DNA of 64,000 nt from the NCBI GenBank assembly GCA_020465985.1, contig JAANYP010000249.1, positions 455,501-519,500 on the forward strand, written 5' to 3'. The position numbers and the translations under genes are program-made. Below, piece by piece: positions 57,560 to 64,000 of the stretch. How positions within the stretch are numbered: the stretch's first letter is position 1; every line of letters starts with the position of its first letter. The notes under the pieces were generated by a model, which searched no databases, was not told the origin of the DNA, and saw nothing but the letters and a program-made list of their open reading frames with translations. This stretch comes from Centrapalus pauciflorus. Lineage: Eukaryota; Streptophyta; Magnoliopsida; Asterales; Asteraceae.

Positions 57560-58936
57560 TATAAGCCAAACAAAATATAAATTGAAAGTTCTTTTCCTAC
57601 TAACAAAACACCAGGAGAGTTAAAATGTCTCAAAACCAAAAAATAAATACGAAAAACCGTTTAGCTTTTGAGGTTACTGAAACGATTTTCAACAGCATTC
57701 GATTTGGTCAACTGAATACAAAAAACTTTCGGTTTCAGTTTAGTAAATGTTCATGATTTTGGTAACGAAGGTTAATTGAAACCAAAAAATAAATTACTTT
57801 TATATTTTAATATTTGAGTCTATGAATATTAATATTTATCCACATAATAATATAAATTTTATCTCATTAGTTAATTAGTCTAGATTAATTTTATAACATA
57901 AAACAATTAAATCTACACCGTTTCAATTTAATTTGACAAAAACTAATAATTTAAATAAAAGATGGAATTGAAAATTCTTTTCCTACCAACAAAACACTAC
58001 GGGAGTTAAAAAAGATCCTAAAATCTAAAGGCGATACGAAAAACCGTTTCGATTGTGAGGTTACCAAACCGATTTGTTCAACAACATTCGGTTTGGTCAA
58101 CCGAATTGAAAAAACCATCATTTTCGATTTCAATCACGATTCACGATTTTGGTAACGAAAGATAATTAAAACAAAAAATAAATTAATTTTATAAATTTTA
58201 ATTTGGGTCTATGAATATTTAATATTTATCCACATAATAATATATATTTTATCTCATTAGTTAATCTCCATTAATTTTATAACCTAAAACAGTTAAAAAT
58301 TAATTTGACAAAAATACAAGACTTTGTTTTATTTTATTTCATTTTTTAGTGTAATATCTAATCTTTTAATGCTATCTTATTAAAAATTTATAGTTTATTC
58401 TAACTTTCTCATCTTGAACTTTTAAAAATACTTACTACAAACAAAATGCATTTTAGTGACACATGAAAAGTGTCATTAAAAGTAAAAAAAATGTCACATA
58501 GGTGTTAAAAGTTTTTACCTACACAACAAAAAGAGTGTGTAAAAGTGGAGTGAGTATAGATATACAGTGACTGAAAATTTATGTGGGTATAGAACTTAAG
58601 TATTTTTGTGTCACTGCTTAATAAAAATATGAGTAAAAGATTACTCTATACCTATGCTTTTTTATAAGTGACACTAAAAGTATGATATAGTGACATTTTT
58701 TTGTGTCACTAAAAACGTGTGTCATTAAATGACACTTTTCTTGTAGTGACTTAAAAATAATTATAAAAACTTTTTTGATTTAAAATTTAACTTTTTAATT
58801 AGAATACAGTTAATTGGTTAACTGAATAACCGAACAAAAAAAAAACCAGTTAATCGACTACTTTGGTTTAAGTTCATGTTCACAATATCCTCGGACAAGA
58901 TATTTCGGTTCAGTCAACCACCTATAAACAACCTTA
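57560..58936. mobile_element. AACCG-rich element with internal direct duplication; CACTA MITE inserted
   Basis: Related to 26568-27196 at both interior and right end. About 380 bp (TTCTTTTCCTAC-AACAAAACAC, ACGAAAAACCGTTT, TAACGAA, TATTTATCCACATAATAATATA, TCTCATTAGTTAAT) occur twice in tandem at about 57583-57945 and 57968-58320; the second copy is diverged. The element is split at 58433 by a CACTA MITE. Confidence 0.6.
58433..58748. mobile_element. CACTA-type MITE with 3-bp TSD (ACT)
   Basis: Left TACTACAAACAAAATGC and right GACACTTTTCTTGTAGTG are the CACTACAAGAAAA-type inverted ends, the left one with its first base changed. ACT flanks at 58430-58432 and 58749-58751. The interior repeats AGTGACAC and GTGTCATTAAA in both orientations. 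The related element at 26568-27196 has TTTTAAAAGTACTTAAAAAT uninterrupted at this point, confirming the boundaries. Confidence 0.88.
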
Positions 58937-59377
58937 CGAAGCATGCTATACCGATTTTTGTTTCTGACAAATTCCAACCCTTTCGAAAACATTTTATAAA
59001 TCAAATGGCACCTTAACTAAAGCTTCTATTGAGTGTGAAAGGATAACCGAACCCAAAAGCATGGTTTATAATATTCCTATCTAACCAAACTAAACCGACC
59101 ACAAAAACCTATGTTGTTTGGGATAAATTTCAATAACATATAAAATACACTTTGTCATTTTACAAAATTGGGAAAAAAAATAGTAAAAAAAAGAGGTAGC
59201 CAACCGCACACTTACAGGTAAAGCTGGCATTATGTGGCTAAAATGCGCCCAATGGCCCAATGGGTGTGCAATGCCCACCCCCCTTCCACCCTATAGAACC
59301 AGTACACATACATACTTGCAGTGTGATAGTGTGGTCCATGATCCATATGGGTATAGCTAGTTTTGGTTCAGTCCCAA

Positions 59378-59394
59378 CCCCCCCCCCCCCCCCC
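59378..59394. repeat. Homopolymer C run (17 bp) with following CCCA repeats
   Basis: A C-run followed by ACCC/CCCA units (to about 59413). Proline- and glycine-rich frames through it are artefacts. Confidence 0.9.
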
Positions 59395-59668
59395 AACCAC
59401 CCACCCACCCACCCAAAACCCAACACAAAAAACACAGACAATGAAGTGTGTTGTATCTTCACAATTGTGAAATGTTGAGAGATGGGAGATTCTTGATGAT
59501 GAAGATAAAGATTGATCGACAAAGAGTTCCGAGAGTCATGCTTTTCCACAGCTTTCTTGAACTTTAACGATTCACGTTTTCTAAAAAGTCGATTTTTATT
59601 TGACTTTTATGTATCGTGTGCTTCGTGGGATCCTTTCGAGGATTCATGTGAGTAATTGAAGTTCAAGA

Positions 59669-59760
59669 ATGTTGTGGGAAATAATGGCAATTCTACGGTT
59701 CCCATATTCTTCTACCTTGTTTTCTGCTAATAGATCTTGCATTGTGGGATTGTGTCAAAG
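59669..59760 (+). other. Possible first coding exon of a plus-strand gene
   Basis: ATG at 59669 starts MLWEIMAILRFPYSSTLFSA then NRSCIVGLCQR, ending in a strong donor GTCAAAG|GTAAACAT (59760/59761). The sequence is hydrophobic, rich in Ser/Arg and lacks acidic residues after Glu4, as in organelle targeting peptides. The preceding 59420-59668 is mixed-composition, leader-like DNA. No second exon is recognised up to base 64000, so the gene is either interrupted or continues beyond the window. Family unknown. Confidence 0.3.
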
Positions 59761-60601
59761 GTAAACATCTTCGGTTCATTTGTTCGTTTTCTCTAAGGTT
59801 ACGTTTGGTAGAGAAAAGAATTAAGTATGAAATCAATGGTTTTTTATACTATCAAATTTGAAAATGCAATAACCGTACGGTTGTTGTAAATTTTTTTTTC
59901 TCTAGTTTTAGTTTATACATAATTCTCCATTATTGCTAGAATAATGAAAGATTAGAATTTTAATCTATGCATCGATCCAACTTGAGAATTCATATATGTA
60001 AATCAAGTATCCTATATTGTAATTTGTCTTCATTTCTTTTCTTTTCGATTCTATCTACCAAACGCAACTTAATATTCTAGTTAATTTGTATTTTCATATA
60101 AGAAAATAGAGGAGGCTGTATTTTATAATACTCAAATTCACCCTTAATTATTATATTATATATAGTTAACCCTTAATTAATTGGGTATTTAATTTCCATA
60201 TATTCATCATAAATGTCATGAATCATCCCATAGATTTTTATCTAATGGTGGAGACTTAATTAGTTCCTTTTTTAATATTTCTTTTAAAACAAAGATAAAA
60301 AATATTTAAATAAAGAAAGTTGAAAAAAATAAAAAGAGATATCCCTAGTAGCGATGATATGCTATATGGATTTAAAATCCAATATTTTCACCAAGTACTC
60401 GACTTCTTGCTTCTATGTTTTTTTTTGGGTAAAGATTTCCGGCTTCCATCTACAAAAACATCAATTTTTGAATTAATGAAAAGGGATCGATAGATCTTTG
60501 TTTCATCCTAGCTAGATAACTATATGAAAATTTCGATAAGTGTTCATATTATAATAAAAACGGTAAGAACTTTAATTATTAATAAATTTTAAACTCATAC
60601 A
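59761..60601. other. AT-rich DNA, intron-like or intergenic
   Basis: No exon or bounded repeat recognised. Confidence 0.45.
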
Positions 60602-60610
60602 TTTTAAAAA

Positions 60611-60938
60611 GGGCAAATTATCAAGAAATGTAATATAAAATTCAAAAATTATCAATAAAGGTAATGTAAACTTTTTTAGGCCAAGAAATATAACATAAAA
60701 TTCAAATTTGACAAAAAAGGGTATTGATGACAAATTAAGATGTTAAATTTTTAATTTTATGCTCTCCTTTTTTGGTAAGCGAATAATATTTAATTATCTT
60801 TTTTGGTCTAAAATTTGAATTTTATGTTCTTTCTCGGGCAAAATAGAATTTTATATTACCTTTCTTGGCAAAAAAATTTTTACAATACATTTATTGTTAA
60901 ATTTTGTATTTTATATTACATTTCTCGGTAATTTTCCC
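60611..60938. mobile_element. Mutator-like inverted-repeat element
   Basis: Left GGGCAAATTATCAAGAAATG with TAATATAAAATTC is repeated in inverse at the right (TTTTATATTACATTTCTCGG, TAATTTTCCC). Arms are about 90 bp and include a second inner repeat unit (CCAAGAAATATAACATAAAA). The flanks TTTTAAAAA and TTTGATAAA agree at 7 of 9 positions, a possibly decayed 9-bp TSD. Confidence 0.65.
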
Positions 60939-60960
60939 TTTGATAAATATATATAAATAA

Positions 60961-61930
60961 GGGAGAATTTCATATATGTCCCTCTAAAACGGCATAATAT
61001 CATATATACCCAAGCCAAAAAAAGAATTTCATATATATCCTTCTAAAACTTCATAATATTATATTTACCCAATTTAAAACTTTAATATCATATATACCCT
61101 TTCAAACTTTTAAATATATCATATATATCCAAATTATTTATTTATTCTTTTTTATTACTTTAAAACTCATAATAAATATTCATTAATAAAGAAATGACTA
61201 ATCTACCCTTTTTATTTCTTAAACTTCATAATATCATATTTACCCAATTGAAAACTTTAATATCATATATAACCTTTTAAATTTTTAAATATATCATATA
61301 TATCCAAATTATTTATTAATGATCTTTTATTACTTTAAGATATCAAATCTTTTATTTCTTGACGGAATTCGGTGATTCAAATTTCAATTTGTTCGTTAAG
61401 TCGAAGCCTACAAGAATTGAAGACTTAATCAAGGTAATTAACTTTTAAATCCCTTGATTTTACAGGTCCATGTGCTCGTGGTAGGCTTCTACTTAACGAA
61501 CAAATGAAATTTGAATCACCGAATTCCGTTAAGAAATAAAAGATTTAATATCTTAAAGTAATAAAAGATCATAAATAGATAATTTGGATATATTTGATAT
61601 ATTTAAAAGTTTAAAAGGGTATATATGATATTAAAGTTTTTAATTGGGTAAATAAGATATTATGAAGTTTAAGAAATAAAAAGGGTAGATTGATCATTTC
61701 TTTATTAATGAATATTTATTATGACTTTTAAAGTAATAAAAAATAATAAATAAATAATTTGGATATATTTGATATATTTAAAAGTTTGAAAGGGTATATA
61801 TGATATTAAAGTTTTAAATTGGGTAAATATGATATTATGAAGTTTTAGAAGAATATATATGAAATTCTTTTTTTGGCTTGGGTATATATGATATTATGCA
61901 GTTTTAGAGGGACATATATGAAATTCTCCC
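60961..61930. mobile_element. Long fold-back Mutator-like element with perfect 9-bp TSD
   Basis: Two arms of about 440 bp are near-exact inverses around a centre near 61410-61485. Each arm contains two diverged tandem sub-copies of a CATATATACCC-TTTAAA-CATAATATCATAT unit. The ends are GGGAGAATTTCATATATGTC and its inverse. TATAAATAA is found at 60952-60960 and 61931-61939. The loop contains TTCGTTAAGTCGAAGCC and its inverse GGCTTCTACTTAACGAA. No coding capacity. Confidence 0.92.
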
Positions 61931-62189
61931 TATAAATAAATCACTATTCATAGAAGAAAAAAAACTTAGGTTTACGAAAAAAAAAATATGAAGGCGACAA
62001 AATGGACGGTTTACAAGGGCTAGGTACTGGATCAAAACAGGTTGGATCAATTTGCCCTGCAAAATCTTTTTTGTCCTTTTATTTAAATTTAACAATTGTT
62101 ATAAAAATATTATTTTCACCGTTAAGAAAGTAAGTATATTATCACATTTGAGTGTTTCATTTAATTTGTCACATGTTAGTAGCTTCTTC

Positions 62190-62452
62190 TGTTACATGTT
62201 ATCGGGGCCAAACCCGGACCAAACTGGACCGAACCCGAATTGGTCCCAAGTCTAAACTCGAGGACCAGACCATTTTAATGTTTTTGGTACCGGTTCCGGT
62301 TAAATCCCGAACCTGGTAAGACCGAATACCGAATTGGGCCCAAATCTAAGCCGAGGACCGGACCAAGACTCTACGATCGGTGATAATCGAGACCAAGACC
62401 GATTTGGTACCGGTTCGGTTCGGGAAATTGGTTCAACATATAACACCCCTAA
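62190..62452. mobile_element. hAT-like element remnant rich in CCGAACC words
   Basis: Dense ACCGGAACC, GGTACCGGTTC and CCGAATTGG words, ending AACACCCCTA at about 62452 (inverse TAGGGGTGTT, as in 38185-38720). The left end is not clear and no TSD was found. Confidence 0.45.
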
Positions 62453-64000
62453 TCTAATCTATTAATAATTAACTAATATCTAATAAACTATAATATTTTA
62501 AAAATTAATTTATATATCTTAATTAACATTTATTTATTTTTTATAAATCAACCTATGTAATACATGAGTATTTCACCTAGTATTGAAAGATATTACTAAA
62601 GTAACATTATCTTTTTTATAGATACTATTACATACATAAAAGATTAATTTTATGTCAAATCGATAAAATATTCAAAATTCAAACATTATAATATATATCA
62701 ATATAACTCATAAGGATTTTGATATTTTTGATATATTTATTACATTATTAAAGGTGTGAATTTCCGAGCGTTGAACTCGGGAGTCTTTACGAAAGATACT
62801 CTTATGGACGCATAAGATGATTAACCCATATGTTTAACTTCTTGTTTAACAAATTTATTCATTTATATTTTATAATTCCTTGTTTAAATAAAAGCAAGAT
62901 CATATCAATATATTAAAATACTAAATAAGAATATTATACACATTTTTACTCATCAAAATCCTAAAATTATAAGATTTGAAGATCAATGTTGAGTTCTTAA
63001 CAAGAATAATTTATATCAGATTGTGTACATATTGTATATGTAAGTTATAGATACACTTTTGGTGACATTTCACCCGTTTAATCCATATTCTACGAACTTT
63101 CTTTTCTTAAAATATAATTCATTTGACAAATTAAACATCAAACTTAACATAACTTAAATCGACATATACATAACAAAATTCAGAATTATAACACGTAATT
63201 CATTCTAAACAAGACTTAAGCAGTTCTTCTATGTTAACTGTATAAAGTAAATTCAACCTCGTTTGTGTCTAGTAATGTTATACACTAATCCAAAAGATTT
63301 ATCAAAAGTTAGTCTGAAGAAGTATTAACAAATAGGAATTTAGGATATAAAGTTTTATGTTATATTTATTTATGGAAAGTAAAGTATAAATGGATGTAAA
63401 AGGAAAGGATCCCATGCATGGGGATGTACAAAGGTATAAATAAAAAGAGAATCTTTTACTGAGGGGGAATGAATTTTTAGCAGACTGTGTGTGTGTGTGT
63501 TTGTGATTGAGAGATTGAATGATCTGAATAATATGAGACTGATTTTTAATTTTTTTGTTTGTTTCTTAGCATTCAATCAAAAACTGTGATGGACTTATAG
63601 GACCCCTTATGGTGGGTTCTGGGGGTTTTTGCAGACAAGATTCCACCAATCTCTGCCCATCTAATCTTTCTATTTTCATTGGTACATTCCTCGAACTCGT
63701 CACGGTAGCTTAGTGGTTAAAAAAATATACAATTTATAAGATCGTTAAAGATTAAGTTAATGACGTATGTTTATTAATTAGTTATGAGTTCATGATTTAT
63801 ATTTTTTGTATGAGTTGTTAAAAACTCAAAATAGTTGATATAGATTTTAGAATACGAGTTATCAGTTTCTTGTAATATATCTAACGAATTTTACTTACAT
63901 TCTTCTCTTACGACCTTCTTTATTTAGTATATGTTGCGTTACAGGATGATGGTTACGATAAATTTACTCTATGTTTGAAGAAAGTTTCGTAGGATTAAAA
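62453..64000. other. AT-rich DNA, no confident gene
   Basis: No coding exon recognised. A short (TG)n lies at 63486-63500. A TATA-like GTATAAATAAAAAG at about 63434 and a mixed-composition stretch to 63680 could be promoter or leader DNA of a gene beyond the window. CGGTAGCTTAGTGGTTAAA at 63703 resembles a SINE A box, but no B box was found. Confidence 0.4.

Noticed and set aside
59238..59549. Gly/Pro-rich frames around 59.4 kb
   Set aside because: They derive from the C-run and CCCA repeats.
63700..63850. Possible SINE starting GGTAGCTTAGTGGTTAAA
   Set aside because: The A-box-like word is present but no B box or TSD follows.

Overview
This window is nuclear DNA of a flowering plant, almost certainly a eudicot. 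It is very AT-rich and intron-bearing, with wide gene spacing. It carries plant-type transposons of most classes and plant gene families: a GT17 glycosyltransferase, a membrane-anchored calmodulin-like protein and a short L18-type ribosomal protein. An asterid is plausible, but I cannot name a species.

Only three protein-coding genes look intact, all on the minus strand: a GT17 glycosyltransferase (coding exon 11739-12860, probable 5' UTR exon near 14498-14590), a uL18-like protein (19973-20329, with a probable non-coding first exon near 26330-26565) and a four-EF-hand calmodulin-like protein (32419-33132). Gene remnants include a hAT transposase tail (22820-23081), two exons of a protein phosphatase 2A B'' regulatory subunit (49623-49707 and 49218-49277), other exon-like fragments at 47.7-53 kb, and a broken CACTA transposase (55265-55824). 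A possible first exon lies at 59669-59760.

Most of the rest is transposable-element sequence, and many elements can be closed to the base by target-site duplications (TSDs). 1-9 kb: a LINE tail, a fold-back element, two hAT-like elements. 8.5-11.5 kb: a Mutator-like element (9-bp TSD) split by a 2.0-kb solo LTR (5-bp TSD). 12.9-14.5 kb: the GT17 leader intron, holding a SINE. 15-18.5 kb: Helitron and MITE copies and a degenerate tandem array. 19-27 kb: the L18 gene, two local duplications and hAT elements. 28-31 kb: a LINE tail inside an inverted-repeat element and another hAT copy. 34-43.7 kb: Helitrons, two LINE tails with TSDs, and a Harbinger-like element holding a (TA)n-flanked MITE and a hAT element. 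47-53 kb: a Helitron 3' end followed by a mosaic of gene fragments in the same orientation, with a SINE inside. 53.8-62 kb: a CACTA element with dense subterminal repeats, a CACTA MITE whose empty site is preserved at 26.96 kb, and three Mutator-like elements.

I see no operon-like or defence-like system. The most unusual content is the gene-fragment mosaic next to a Helitron end, the nested insertions that can be put in order, and two unrelated MITEs each bounded on both sides by (TA)n arrays.
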